Shown in pieces: positions 44,838 to 54,349 of a DNA stretch of 64,000 nucleotides. Made by a program: the position numbers and the translations under genes. Location of the stretch: contig NZ_JAPYKH010000009.1 of assembly GCF_029623345.1 (NCBI RefSeq), positions 102,250 through 166,249 on the forward strand. The letters run 5' to 3'. The DNA comes from Sphingomonas phyllosphaerae (GTDB lineage Bacteria > Pseudomonadota > Alphaproteobacteria > Sphingomonadales > Sphingomonadaceae). Numbering within the stretch: position 1 is the stretch's first letter; every line of letters begins with the position of its first letter. The notes beneath the pieces were generated by a model. The model worked only from the letters and a program-made list of their open reading frames with translations, had not been told where the DNA came from and made no database searches.

Positions 44838-47048
44838 ATGAAATTCGAGACGCCTGCGGGCGAGACACCAATCGACCGGCTCGCAGTCGTCGGTCGCGCC
44901 CATCCCCGCGTCGAGGGGAAGCTCAAGACGACCGGTTTCGCGCGTTATGCTGCCGAGCATCACGACGTCGCGCCGGGTGCCGCCTACGGCTACATTCTTG
45001 GCGCTGCGATCGGCAAGGGTCGAATCGAGCGCATCGATACCGCCGCAGCTCGCGCCGCGCCGGGGGTACGCGCGATCGTCACGCATGAGAATGCCGGCCC
45101 GATCGGCAAGGGCGAGTTCTACGTCCAGCGCGTCCTCGCCGGTCCGATGGTCGATCATTATCATCAGGCGGTCGCCGTCGTCGTCGCCGATACCTTCGAA
45201 CAGGCGCGCGCTGCCGCATCCCTGATCAACATCAGCTACGCTCGTGGGAATGGACGCTTCGATCTGGCCGCCGAAAAGCCGTCGACGCCAATCGCGCCGA
45301 AAGAGGCGTTCGGTGGCCCGACCGAGGTCTCGGTCGGGGCGTTCGCGACCGCATTCGCCCGCGCACCAGTCCAGGTGGATGGGACCTACACCGTTCCCGA
45401 TCACGCACACGCGATGATGGAGCCGCATGCGACCATCGCGCGATGGGACGGCGACCAGCTGACCTGCTGGACGTCGATCCAGGCGATGAACTGGGGCTGC
45501 CGCGACCTCGGGCTTATCATCGGTACGCCCAAAGAGAATATCCGCCTGCATTCCGCGTTCATCGGCGGTGGTTTTGGCGGCAAGGGCACGACGCAGAGCG
45601 ATCTGGCGCTTGCGGCCCTCGCCGCGCGGGTATCGGGCCGTCCGGTCAAGCTCGTGCTGCAGCGGGCCTTGATGTTCAACAACACCATCCACCGGCCCAA
45701 GACCATCCAGCGGGTGCGGCTCGGGGCCGCAAAAGACGGCCGGTTGCTTGCCGTGGGTCATGACAGCTGGTCGGGCAATCTGCCCGGCGGTCGAACCGAG
45801 CCATCGACCCTGCCGACCCGGCTGATGTACGCCGGTGAGAACCGGTTGCTGCGTCGCTATCTGGCGCAGCTTGATCTGGCGGAAGGCAACGCCATGCGCG
45901 CGCCGGGTGAGGCCCCGGGCATGATGGCGCTGGAAGTTGCCATGGACGAACTCGCCGAGAAGCTCGGCATGGACCCTGTGGCGCTCCGGATCGCCAACGA
46001 CACGCAGGTGGATCCCGAGAAGCCCGAACGTCGCTTCTCCACGCGCCCGTTCGTGCAATGTCTGAGAGAGGGCGCAGACCGGTTCGGCTGGGATGCGCGC
46101 GCTGCAAAGCCTGCCAGTCGTCGTGAGGGAAAGTGGCTGATCGGCATGGGCATGGCGAGTGCGATCCGCGGTGCGCCGATCTCCAAGGCCAGTGCCCGCG
46201 TGCGCCTGGACAAGAACGGGCACGTCACTATCGAGACCGACATGACCGATATCGGCACCGGCAGCTACACGATCGTGGCCCAGACCGCGGCCGAGATGAT
46301 GGGCGTGCCCCTGGAGCGCGTGACCGCAAAACTCGGCGATTCTTCTTTCCCCGAAACGCCAGGCTCAGGTGGCCAGGCTGGCGCGGCATCGGCAACCGCG
46401 GGTGTCTATGCGGCATGCGCGAAGCTACGTGATCTGATCACGCAGCGGATGGGCTTCAACACGACCGACGTGATTTTTGCGAACGGCATGGTGTCATCCG
46501 ACGGACGGTCGGTGGCACTGGCTGATGTGACGAAGGACGGTGAACTCGTCGCGGAAGACTCCATGGAATATGGCGACCTGAAGGACCGTTTCGCGCAACA
46601 GACGGTCGGCGCGCACTTCGCCGAGGTTGCGGTGGACGCCTATACTGGCGCGGTTCGAGTCCGTCGGATGCTGGCTGTGTGCGCAGCCGGACGCGTCCTC
46701 AATCCAACTACCGCCCGCAGCCAGGTCATCGGCGGCATGACGATGGGCATCGGCGCCGCGCTGATGGAGGAAATGGCGGTCGACACCCGCTTTGGCTTCT
46801 TCGTCAATCACGACCTTGCCGGCTACGAAGTGCCTGTCCACGCCGACGTACCGCATCTCCAGGCCCATTTCATCGACGAGGTCGATCCGACGATGTCGCC
46901 GTTGAAAGCCAAGGGCGTCGGCGAGCTGGGTTTGACCGGCGTTGCGCCGGCGATTGCGAATGCGGTCTATAACGCGACCGGTGTGCGGGTGCGCTCCTAC
47001 CCGCTGACGCTCGACAAGCACCTCGCCAACCTGCCGGCGATCGCCTGA
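44838..47048 (+). CDS. Second, orphan molybdopterin-binding subunit (PaoC paralogue)
   Basis: This 736-residue protein aligns with the subunit at 41381-43588 along its whole length, including MKFETPAxxxPxDR, AHAMMEPHATIARWDGD, GGGFGGKGT, AMRAPGEAPGMMALEVAMDE, and the catalytic E696 in AKGVGELGL. It is therefore a tandem-derived paralogue. No second Fe-S or FAD subunit is nearby, so it would need to share PaoA/PaoB or act as an alternative catalytic subunit with other specificity. It has GGAGGGAGAAGCC before the ATG and overlaps the SMP-30 gene by 1 bp. Confidence 0.94.
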   Translation: MKFETPAGETPIDRLAVVGRAHPRVEGKLKTTGFARYAAEHHDVAPGAAYGYILGAAIGKGRIERIDTAAARAAPGVRAIVTHENAGPIGKGEFYVQRVLAGPMVDHYHQAVAVVVADTFEQARAAASLINISYARGNGRFDLAAEKPSTPIAPKEAFGGPTEVSVGAFATAFARAPVQVDGTYTVPDHAHAMMEPHATIARWDGDQLTCWTSIQAMNWGCRDLGLIIGTPKENIRLHSAFIGGGFGGKGTTQSDLALAALAARVSGRPVKLVLQRALMFNNTIHRPKTIQRVRLGAAKDGRLLAVGHDSWSGNLPGGRTEPSTLPTRLMYAGENRLLRRYLAQLDLAEGNAMRAPGEAPGMMALEVAMDELAEKLGMDPVALRIANDTQVDPEKPERRFSTRPFVQCLREGADRFGWDARAAKPASRREGKWLIGMGMASAIRGAPISKASARVRLDKNGHVTIETDMTDIGTGSYTIVAQTAAEMMGVPLERVTAKLGDSSFPETPGSGGQAGAASATAGVYAACAKLRDLITQRMGFNTTDVIFANGMVSSDGRSVALADVTKDGELVAEDSMEYGDLKDRFAQQTVGAHFAEVAVDAYTGAVRVRRMLAVCAAGRVLNPTTARSQVIGGMTMGIGAALMEEMAVDTRFGFFVNHDLAGYEVPVHADVPHLQAHFIDEVDPTMSPLKAKGVGELGLTGVAPAIANAVYNATGVRVRSYPLTLDKHLANLPAIA

Positions 47049-48016
47049 TGCTCGCGCTTCGCATCGTGTCACTCCTGTCGCTCACGCTCGCCTCCGCGAG
47101 CGTGGCCAGACAGGCTCCGCAAAAGCTTTCGTCCAGCGCTGTGCCGATCCCACCAGGCGAGCGCGACTTGCCCATGATCATGGCCGATCAACCGATCGTG
47201 GTTTCCGGAGCGACCAAGGATCTGGAAGGTCCGGTTTTCCTTCCGGACGGTACGCTGCTCTTCTCCGACACCCAGGGTGGCCGTGTGATGCGGCTCGATC
47301 GCTCGAGGCGGATCGCGTCCGTCGTCAAACTTCCCGGCTTGATGCCGGGTGGCATGGCGCTGGGACCTGACCGCCGCCTCTACATCGCGGCAGCAAACAC
47401 GTCGGGCGGTGGCGCCGTCGTGTCGATGGCGCTCGATGGATCCGATCAGCAGGTCATCGTGCCCGAAGCGGAGGGATTTGCGCCCAATGACCTCGTATTC
47501 GATCACGGCGGCGGCTTCTATTTCACCGATGCGCGTGGCGGCATCGGGGCGCCGGAGGGAGGCGTCTGGTACGTCAAGGGCAACGCCAAGCCGGTGCCGG
47601 TCCTACAGCACGTCTCGGTGGCCAACGGCATAGCCCTGAGCCCGGACGACAAGACGTTATGGGTCGGCGGGTTCGCCCTTGGGCAGCTGCACCGCCTGAA
47701 CCTGACAGATGCCACGACGATCGCGCCGTTTGGCGCGACTACTGCCTACCATTTCAACGGGTCTGCACCGGACTCGATGCGCTCTGATGCGACTGGGCGG
47801 GTGTATGTGTCGCTATATGGTCAGGGCCGCATCCTTGTCTTTACGCCGACAGGCCTGCCGCTAGCTCAGATCGTCCTACCCGGACGTGACGCTGGCCGAA
47901 ACCTGAACCTCACGAGCTTGGCCCTGCGGTCTGGCTCTTCCGATCTTGCGATCGTCGCCAGCGATGGCCGCCCCGGTGGCAATGCGACGATCTTCCACGC
48001 ACAAATGCCGAACTGA
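47048..48016 (+). CDS. SMP-30/gluconolactonase-like secreted protein
   Basis: This 322-residue beta-propeller has a signal peptide (LRIVSLLSLTLASASVARQ) and SMP-30 motifs: EGPVFLPDGTLLFSDTQGGRV, GLMPGGMALGPDRRLYIA, FAPNDLVFDHGGGFYFTDARG (metal-binding Asn/Asp) and ANGIALSPDDKTLWVGG. Such enzymes hydrolyse lactones. It is translationally linked to the second molybdopterin subunit, and an oxidase-lactonase pair would make sense if the oxidase forms a lactone from a cyclic hemiacetal or sugar; this is an inference. Confidence 0.9.
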   Translation: MLALRIVSLLSLTLASASVARQAPQKLSSSAVPIPPGERDLPMIMADQPIVVSGATKDLEGPVFLPDGTLLFSDTQGGRVMRLDRSRRIASVVKLPGLMPGGMALGPDRRLYIAAANTSGGGAVVSMALDGSDQQVIVPEAEGFAPNDLVFDHGGGFYFTDARGGIGAPEGGVWYVKGNAKPVPVLQHVSVANGIALSPDDKTLWVGGFALGQLHRLNLTDATTIAPFGATTAYHFNGSAPDSMRSDATGRVYVSLYGQGRILVFTPTGLPLAQIVLPGRDAGRNLNLTSLALRSGSSDLAIVASDGRPGGNATIFHAQMPN

Positions 48017-48027
48017 AGGACCCTATT

Positions 48028-49062
48028 ATGCGCGCAACCATCCTTTACCCCAATCAGGATGTCCGCATCGAAAACGTGCCTGATGCGACCATCAGGCAGC
48101 CCACCGACGCGGTGATCCGTGTGACGAGTGCCTGCATCTGCGGGAGCGATCTATGGCCCTACAATGGCGGCCCGAATGACGGACGTCAGCCGATGGGTCA
48201 CGAGGCGATCGGCGTCGTCGAGGCAATCGGCAGCGAGGTTCGTACGGTCAAGCCTGGCCAGCTCGTCGTCATGCCGTTTGCTTTCTCTGACGGTAGCTGC
48301 CTCTTCTGCGAAGAGGGTCTGCAAACAGCCTGCCTGCATGGCGGCTTCTTCGGCCAGAGCGACGATCCGGGCGGCGCGCAGGCTGAGGCGCTGCGCATCC
48401 CCCATGCAGATGGCACGCTCTATCCCCTTCCCGTTGGGGAAGACGATGCGCTTATGGCATCGCTCCTATCCCTCTCCGACGTCATGGGCACTGGCCATCA
48501 CGCTGCGGTCGCAGCGAAAGTGCGTCGGGGCGGCAGCGTCGCCATCGTGGGTGACGGTGCCGTCGGCCTGTGCGGCGTGATCGCCGCCAAGCGGCTCGGC
48601 GCCGAGCAGATCATCATCATGGGTCGACACTCGGCGCGGCTCGACCTGGCCCGGAATTTCGGCGCGACCGATGTCGTATCCGAGCGCGGCGAAGAGGCCG
48701 TCGAGCGTGTGCGTCAGCTGACCCAAGGCCTCGGCGTCCAGTCCGTGCTGGAATGCGTCGGCACCGGTCAGTCGGCCGAAACCTCGATGGGGATCGTCCG
48801 CAAAGGCGGTGCGGTCGGCCGCGTCGGTGTGCCGCATTACGAGGTAATCCCAGGAGCGCAGCCGATGTTCTACGGCAATGTAACGGTGGCTGGCGGGCCC
48901 GCCCCCGTCCGCGCGTATATCGACGAGCTGCTGCCCGACGTCATGGAAGGCCGGATCCAACCTGGCCTGGTCTTCGACCGCACTGTTGATTTGGACGGCG
49001 TGAGCGATGGTTACCGGGCAATGAATAATCGCGGGGCCTTGAAGGTCATGATACGTCCCTAA
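48028..49062 (+). CDS. Zinc-dependent alcohol dehydrogenase
   Basis: This 344-residue MDR enzyme has CICGSDLWPYNG (catalytic-zinc Cys), GHEAIGVVEAIGSEV (His/Glu), a shortened structural-zinc loop with three cysteines (GSCLFCEEGLQTACLHGG) and the NAD loop VAIVGDGAVGLCGVIAAKRLG. It resembles threonine/glutathione-independent formaldehyde dehydrogenase relatives. ATG follows AAGGACCCTATT. It ends the plus-strand oxidase run, 11 bp after the SMP-30 gene. Confidence 0.92.
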   Translation: MRATILYPNQDVRIENVPDATIRQPTDAVIRVTSACICGSDLWPYNGGPNDGRQPMGHEAIGVVEAIGSEVRTVKPGQLVVMPFAFSDGSCLFCEEGLQTACLHGGFFGQSDDPGGAQAEALRIPHADGTLYPLPVGEDDALMASLLSLSDVMGTGHHAAVAAKVRRGGSVAIVGDGAVGLCGVIAAKRLGAEQIIIMGRHSARLDLARNFGATDVVSERGEEAVERVRQLTQGLGVQSVLECVGTGQSAETSMGIVRKGGAVGRVGVPHYEVIPGAQPMFYGNVTVAGGPAPVRAYIDELLPDVMEGRIQPGLVFDRTVDLDGVSDGYRAMNNRGALKVMIRP

Positions 49063-49155
49063 AGCACTGTTCCGCGCGGTAGTCGTGGGTCTGCGCTTCA
49101 GAAATAATGTAGACTAGCATCTTGCGAACAATAACACTGGCGAGCAGGATTGATT

Positions 49156-50064
49156 ATGCCGACCAATCGATCTGATTTTGCCGATCTGACCTACTTTCTA
49201 GCAATCGCCCGGCATCGCAACTTTCGCCTTGCCGGGCTTGAGCTCGGAGTCAGCGCATCGGGACTGAGCCACGCGCTCAAAGGTCTCGAGACCCGATTGG
49301 GCGTGCGACTGCTGAACCGCACCAATCGGAGTGTCACACTTACAGCGGCGGGAGAGGGATTGCGGGATTCCATAAGCGATCCCTTCAGCCATATCGCGGA
49401 AGCCCTTGAAGGACTGAACCGCTATCGCACGGCACCCACCGGCCGCATCAGGCTGAACGTCGTCGCGGAAGCCGCATCTTTGCTGTTAGCTCCGGTCGTG
49501 CCCGTCTTCATCGAACGATACCCGGATATTGAACTGCACATCGCCGCCCGCGATCAGATGATGGACATAACTGAGGGCGGTTTCGATGCAGGCATCCGTT
49601 ATGGAGGCACCGTTCCCGAAGATATGATCACGCAGCGGCTCTCCGGCGATCTGCGCTGGATCGTTGCGGGCGCTCCATCCTACCTCGAGCGTTTGGGCAC
49701 GCCTGAACGTCCCGAAGACCTCCAGCACCATCAATGCCTCGGCGTGAGGTTGGGCGACGATCGTATCTATCGGTGGGAGTTCGAAGGTCCTGAAGGCGAG
49801 TTCGCGGTCACCGTGCCGGACCGGATCGTTCTCGATGACGGCCGAGCCATGTTGTCGATGGCACGGTCAGGAGCAGGTTTAACTTACGGCCTAGAACCAT
49901 CGTTCAAGCCTTTTGTCGAACGTAATGAGCTACGTTATGTGCTGGAGGACTGGGCGACCATCGGTCCAGGCTATCATATATATTACTCAAGCCGGCGTCA
50001 GATGCCGACCGGTCTCAAACTGCTGATTGATCTCATCCGCGAGCTACGTCCACTCGGCCTTTAG
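49156..50064 (+). CDS. LysR-family transcriptional regulator
   Basis: A 302-residue regulator: HTH FRLAGLELGVSASGLSHALKGLE, LNRTNRSVTLTAAGEGL linker, and effector domain GRIRLNVVAEAASLLLAPVV with FDAGIRYGGTV. ATG 49156 has GCAGGA 7 nt upstream. It lies 93 bp after the alcohol dehydrogenase on the same strand and probably controls the oxidase/dehydrogenase genes. Its end overlaps the antisense SDR remnant. Confidence 0.92.
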   Translation: MPTNRSDFADLTYFLAIARHRNFRLAGLELGVSASGLSHALKGLETRLGVRLLNRTNRSVTLTAAGEGLRDSISDPFSHIAEALEGLNRYRTAPTGRIRLNVVAEAASLLLAPVVPVFIERYPDIELHIAARDQMMDITEGGFDAGIRYGGTVPEDMITQRLSGDLRWIVAGAPSYLERLGTPERPEDLQHHQCLGVRLGDDRIYRWEFEGPEGEFAVTVPDRIVLDDGRAMLSMARSGAGLTYGLEPSFKPFVERNELRYVLEDWATIGPGYHIYYSSRRQMPTGLKLLIDLIRELRPLGL

Positions 50065-50215
50065 CGCTCTCGGCCAAGAGAGCCTGAGCCTCCTCCTCCG
50101 ACGACGGATAACTTGCCACGACATCATGGCCACTCGCGGCGAGCCGCAGCACGGTCTCGCGGCCGATGCCGCCCGACCCGCCCGTCACGATCGCGATCTT
50201 GCCTGCGCCGCTCAT
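50033..50215 (-). pseudogene. Truncated SDR N-terminus
   Basis: This 60-codon frame gives KIAIVTGGSGGIGRETVLRL, the cofactor loop of a short-chain dehydrogenase, then stops after SAKGRVDVARG. The NAG, Ser and YxxxK parts are missing; the sequence beyond is the end of the convergent LysR gene. It is a broken gene, and its start overlaps the ester cyclase stop by 4 bp, so it was once in an operon with it. Confidence 0.8.
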
Positions 50216-50667
50216 TGCGCGTCTCCCGCAGGGGTGACGGGCCAGACGCCAATTTGGTTCAGGAAGCCGAACCAGTCCTCCATATGCCAGGTATAGGCAA
50301 TGCGCGCGTCCACGAACGCATGGAACTCGTGCAGGCGGATCGCATATGGCTTGCCGGTCGCGGCGACGCCTAAAAAGTCCTGCGAATGCGTGCCGCGCAT
50401 CTCGGCCCGGACTGCGGCCTTCTCGTCGCCGAACACGACCTCCTTGATCTCGATCGTCAGGTCGGGGAGCGCCTGGCGTACAGCTGCGATGAACCGCTTC
50501 ATCGCTTCGCGGCCGGGCTCCTGGCCCTCGTTACGAGGATCTTCGTCCCAGTCGGCGGTGAGCGCATGGTTGAGCCGCGTCGTTTCGCCGGTCGAGAAAG
50601 CCCGGTAGCTGGTGTAGTGCTTCGAGGCGGGCTGCTTGCAACGCGTCCTTCGTATCAATCTTGGCAT
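50212..50667 (-). CDS. SnoaL-like ester cyclase/NTF2-fold protein
   Basis: This 151-residue protein has an NTF2-like SnoaL domain: YRAFSTGETTRLNHALTADW, EDPRNEGQEPGREAMKRFIA, ALPDLTIEIKEVVFGDEKAAVR and RLHEFHAFVDARIAYTWHMED. The first about 20 residues (MPRLIRRTRCKQPAS) are unlike the family, whereas another frame at the same place reads KIDTKDALQAARLEALH, a more natural beginning. A small indel near 50600-50620 may have shifted the frame, so the gene may be damaged at its 5' end. Confidence 0.72.
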   Translation of the reverse strand: MPRLIRRTRCKQPASKHYTSYRAFSTGETTRLNHALTADWDEDPRNEGQEPGREAMKRFIAAVRQALPDLTIEIKEVVFGDEKAAVRAEMRGTHSQDFLGVAATGKPYAIRLHEFHAFVDARIAYTWHMEDWFGFLNQIGVWPVTPAGDAQ

Positions 50668-50759
50668 TCACGGAAGAATGATCCTTTGTGAAATGATGTG
50701 ATGGTGCGAGCAGGCGTGGCGGACTCGCATGCTGGGCCCTGTGTTTCCGGCCGCCCGGG

Positions 50760-50940
50760 TCAGCCCTGCGGCGTGAAGATGATCTTGCCCTTGGCGTTGC
50801 CGCCCGCCTGACGGGCGAAGGCGTCCCCACCTTCTTCCAGGCCGACCATCCGATCGACACGCACCTTGATGCCGTGGTCGGCGCGCTCAGCGACGTGGCC
50901 GAGCTTGGCGGCGTCGGACACGTGGAACAGGTGTTGTCAA
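50760..50940 (-). pseudogene. C-terminal remnant of an NADP-dependent oxidoreductase
   Basis: Read on the minus strand, HVSDAAKLGHVAERADHGIK and MVGLEEGGDAFARQAGGNAK followed by GKIIFTPQG and a stop match the C-terminal tail of zinc-type or quinone oxidoreductases. The rest of the gene is absent upstream, so this is a fragment. Confidence 0.75.
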
Positions 50941-51756
50941 AGCAACCGCACCTGGCCCAACAGCGGCGAGTTTCCACCCAGTTCGCTTGCTCGATAGCAG
51001 ACGAACGAAGGCGATCTCGAAACCAACTCGAGAGAGTTCGCGGCACTGACAGCCTTAGGATAGTAGCTGAAGCACCCAGCGATGCGCAAGCCTTCGGGCG
51101 CTCGGAGAGCAAGTGCGCTTGGTTTGACAGAGCCCCCGCGTTTCCTTGCTTCCCGCCATAGTAAGTGGCGTCAACATGAAGGTCGGCCCCAGGCAAATGG
51201 TTGAACGCGAAGCTGGTCAAAGCCCCCTCCGTCCACCAACTAAGGCACGAGGTGAAGGTGCATGATGCATGCGGATAGGTATCCATGGGGAGCCAAAGAG
51301 TCGAACCTTTTGTCATCCTGGTGCCGCTTAGAGTAGAGCCACCTCCTCATCGGCACACCAGCGTCGCTGAACGCCGACCGGCTTCATTAAAGCCGAGATC
51401 TGTGTCACCGATGATCGTCACGCCCCAGGCGCCTACGCTGATGCTTTCCGTAGCGTCGTCGCCCAAGCATGGATGTCGTCGCCCGCAAGCGGACAGGCCG
51501 CTATTCACCCACTTTCGCTCGCCGCTCTCGAGTAAACCGCAACACGACATCTAGCGGTCGTTCCGCGCTCCTCTACTTCGGACATCCATTCATTTTCGCC
51601 CGGCGCCTCGACCAGCGATGGCGAAAATGGCGGGAAGCGGGACGAAGCCGTCGTTTCCGCTTGACTACTCAGATTGCGGCCTTCGGCGAAAGCAGACGCT
51701 CCACTTCTTACAGATGCCGTGCTCGAATGACTCAATCCTGAGCCGGCTGGCGGCTT
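50941..51756. other. Gene-free junction between the redox region and defence-like genes
   Basis: I find no gene with family features in about 815 bp. A long open minus-strand frame (51316 down to 50531) runs through the oxidoreductase remnant in the wrong frame and lacks recognisable sequence. A tRNA T-arm-like GGTTCGACTC is present near 51300 without a full tRNA. The mixture of remnants suggests an insertion boundary. Confidence 0.5.
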
Positions 51757-53973
51757 TCACCCGAGTTGATCAAGATTCAGGTGGCATTTCTTATATTTTA
51801 TGCCGCTGCCGCAATGACAGGGGTCGTTCCGCCCGGCTAACGCGGGCCGCGGTGCGGCGAGCGTCGCGACCGGGCGCTTGATAAGCCTATCCGCGGCGCG
51901 CTCGGCTCTGCTGTCGTGCTTCCAGGGAAACACGACCTTGTGCCCGAAGCGCAGCGTTCCTCCGGGTGCGATGACGATGCCATACCAGCTGTCCGCACGA
52001 CCGCGGTATTTCCGCGCGCGCATGTGGTCGTCGATCCTGGCCAGACTGTTGGCGTCGGTGTCAGCGTTGCAGTGGATGGCGATGCCAGTTCCGCCAAAGC
52101 CGAGCACGAAGTCCGACGACCCCCGCCACCCGGCCTTTGCGATCACCGCGTTCAGGTTGTCGCGCAAGGCCGCCATGCCCTCTTCGGCGAGCTGATAGGC
52201 GAGCATGACCGTGTCGGTCAGCGTGCCGGTCGGTTTCGACTCTATCGCCCGGATGAGCCTGTCCAGCCGCGATCCGGCGATGACGGTGAGCACGCCACTA
52301 GGCGTTCGCACGCCGGGCTGGCCCATCCTCCGCACGCCCATCGCGATCTCTATCTCGGCCGCGAAGTCGTCCTCGAACACGACCATGTCGTGCTCCTTTT
52401 CCAGCCACAGATTGTATTTAAGGTGGTAGGACAGCAGCGTGATCTCGTGATGGATGAGGACCTTTGGCCCGTGGATCGCGCGCAGCTCGAGATAGCTCAG
52501 AAAGCGGATCGGCCGCTCGAGCATCTCAACCATCACGTCCAACGTGAAGACGTCGATGACGAGCGGGGCTAGGACCTTGGGCACCTCCCGCCGCACTAGG
52601 AACTGTGCCGTCTGGAAGGCGAGCGCCGGGTAATGGTCCGACACCAGGCAGACCGGGAATACCTGCGAGATCTCGGGTGGGATCTCGACCGTCGTGCCGT
52701 CGGCGGTGCTGAAGCGCAGCGAGCGGTCGGCCAGCGCGGCGGAGCAGTCCATGGCTTGGTCGTAGGCGTCCTGGACCGCGCCCTTAAAGTCGCCGCGCAA
52801 CTGGAGGTCGTTGCCCTTGCGCGCGGCGAGGGTGAGGCGCTTTGACTTAGCCTGCAGCACGATCGCCCGATCGGCAAACAGCACGAGCACGTCGATCTCG
52901 CCGACGCGGTCGCCCTTCGCGCGGTCGATGTTCACTCCGCGGTGCACACGAGCCGGACCGAACACGCGCGACAGGCGATCGATCGCGAGAGCCTCAGTAA
53001 AATCGCCGCGATGGTCGGATAGCGTCGGCCTGTAGGGCTTGTCGTCCCACATCCAGTAGAAGGGCGACTCGTAGACGGCCTCCGCCAGCGCGTTGAAGTG
53101 GAAGAGCAGGTGTCGCCCTTCACCCGTCTCCAGCACCGGTGACCCGTTGACGGCGTTGAAGTCGCTGATCGTGGCGAAGGTCGGATTGCCGCGGCCCACC
53201 GGCAGCGTGAATGCGTCGATGCAGGCGCTCGCGGTATCCTCGCCGAGGCCCACAACAGTTGCGATCTCGGCGGCGGTCAGCGTGAACGCCTCGAGCAGGC
53301 GCGAATCGCCTGGCGTGTTTGCGCCCGCCGCCATCGCGGCAGAAACCTTGCGGTTCTGGATGTCGGCGGCGGCCTTGGCGAAGGCGACCATGTCGGCGAT
53401 CCCGGCCTTCCGATGCTCCTTCAGCCAAGGGTCGTCGGCCGCATACTTCTCGACCGCGAAGTCGCAGTTCTGGAACGAGAAGGCGCCTTCGCCGCCATAG
53501 AAGATCGGCTCGCGCATCGCGCCACCGCTTCCCCAGGGGTTGGGCGGGGTCTCGCCGGCCTCGAATGCCTTGAACATGCCGTCGAGCGTCGGCGCGCCCA
53601 TGCTCCCGTGCAGTTCCTCCATCAGGGCGTCGGTCCGCCTGACGAGCGAGTCTACGTCGGCGGGTGGCGGACCGGCCAGATCGCCACCGGCGCGCATCAT
53701 TAGTCCGATGAGCGTAGACATCTCGGTCCGGATCAGCCGCGACCTCGAATAAAGGTGCCGCATGTCCTCGGCCTTCATGCCGTCGCGGCGATACCAAACG
53801 AAGTTGTCGCGCACGCACAGGAACGCGATCACGTGCGCGTAGCCGGGGGTGGCGGTCAGTTCCGCGATCTCGTCGAACACCCTCTGCTCGGGCCTTCGAC
53901 TTAGGGTCGGGTGCCGCGCTTCATCCCCCGCCGAACCGTTAACTTGGGTCGCGGGTGGCACCGATTTAGTCAT
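51757..53973 (-). CDS. Large SEC-C protein with nuclease-like core
   Basis: This 738-residue protein ends in a SEC-C zinc motif (GRNDPCHCGSGIKYKKCH; C719, C721, C730, H731). The middle holds EIDVLVLFADRAIVLQAKSK (residues 359-378) after GDFTEALAIDRLSRVFG, a pattern of the PD-(D/E)XK/NERD type with D361 and Q374-x-K376, the Gln replacing the usual Glu. The N-terminal third (about 30-330) is helical and unrecognised. It overlaps the 127-residue gene upstream by 8 bp. Similar large SEC-C proteins are described mainly as hypothetical; a nucleic-acid-cleaving defence role is inferred. Confidence 0.8.
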   Translation of the reverse strand: MTKSVPPATQVNGSAGDEARHPTLSRRPEQRVFDEIAELTATPGYAHVIAFLCVRDNFVWYRRDGMKAEDMRHLYSRSRLIRTEMSTLIGLMMRAGGDLAGPPPADVDSLVRRTDALMEELHGSMGAPTLDGMFKAFEAGETPPNPWGSGGAMREPIFYGGEGAFSFQNCDFAVEKYAADDPWLKEHRKAGIADMVAFAKAAADIQNRKVSAAMAAGANTPGDSRLLEAFTLTAAEIATVVGLGEDTASACIDAFTLPVGRGNPTFATISDFNAVNGSPVLETGEGRHLLFHFNALAEAVYESPFYWMWDDKPYRPTLSDHRGDFTEALAIDRLSRVFGPARVHRGVNIDRAKGDRVGEIDVLVLFADRAIVLQAKSKRLTLAARKGNDLQLRGDFKGAVQDAYDQAMDCSAALADRSLRFSTADGTTVEIPPEISQVFPVCLVSDHYPALAFQTAQFLVRREVPKVLAPLVIDVFTLDVMVEMLERPIRFLSYLELRAIHGPKVLIHHEITLLSYHLKYNLWLEKEHDMVVFEDDFAAEIEIAMGVRRMGQPGVRTPSGVLTVIAGSRLDRLIRAIESKPTGTLTDTVMLAYQLAEEGMAALRDNLNAVIAKAGWRGSSDFVLGFGGTGIAIHCNADTDANSLARIDDHMRARKYRGRADSWYGIVIAPGGTLRFGHKVVFPWKHDSRAERAADRLIKRPVATLAAPRPALAGRNDPCHCGSGIKYKKCHLNLDQLG

Positions 53974-54349
53974 GGCGTTCCTCCCAGCGGGTGACGCCGT
54001 TCACGACCATTTTGCGGGCGGATACCGGTCCGTCGCCGGTGAGATGTCCGCCATCCTCGCGCTGCTTGCCGTCATCGACATGGAACGTGACCGGGATCGA
54101 AATGCTCAAGATGATCACCTGTGGAGTCCCCCGCTTGATGCAGTCACCGCTGCCGCTAGGACGGTCGGAATATATGTTGGTGACCACGAAGTGACCTTCG
54201 TAAGGGCGATCCAAGCCTTCGATGTGCCTTAAGGTGATGCGGCCGATCAAGTCAGGAGGGGCCGCGGCGTTCCCGACAATCGCCTCGTCGGCGATCAATC
54301 CGATCTGGAGGTTGCCTTTGTTCTTTGTCGTGGAAATCCAATTGCTCAT
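53966..54349 (-). CDS. Hypothetical 127-residue protein
   Basis: The translation (begins MSNWISTTKNKGNLQIGL) alternates beta-strand-like segments (HFVVTNIYSDRP, VIILSISIPVTFHVDDG) and ends in a charged tail. No family is recognised. It overlaps the SEC-C gene start by 8 bp, which indicates translational coupling, and lies 190 bp after the large NTPase gene on the same strand. It could be a partner or inhibitor of either protein. No clear ribosome site is seen before the ATG. Confidence 0.65.
   Translation of the reverse strand: MSNWISTTKNKGNLQIGLIADEAIVGNAAAPPDLIGRITLRHIEGLDRPYEGHFVVTNIYSDRPSGSGDCIKRGTPQVIILSISIPVTFHVDDGKQREDGGHLTGDGPVSARKMVVNGVTRWEERHD

Noticed and set aside
50531..51316. 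261-codon minus-strand frame
   Set aside because: It passes through the oxidoreductase remnant and ester cyclase in the wrong frame and has no recognisable domain.
51284..51325. tRNA-like T-arm (GGTTCGACTC followed by TTTGGCTCCCCA on the minus strand)
   Set aside because: No matching 5' acceptor strand, D-arm or anticodon arm lies about 70 nt upstream; the T-stem pairs poorly.
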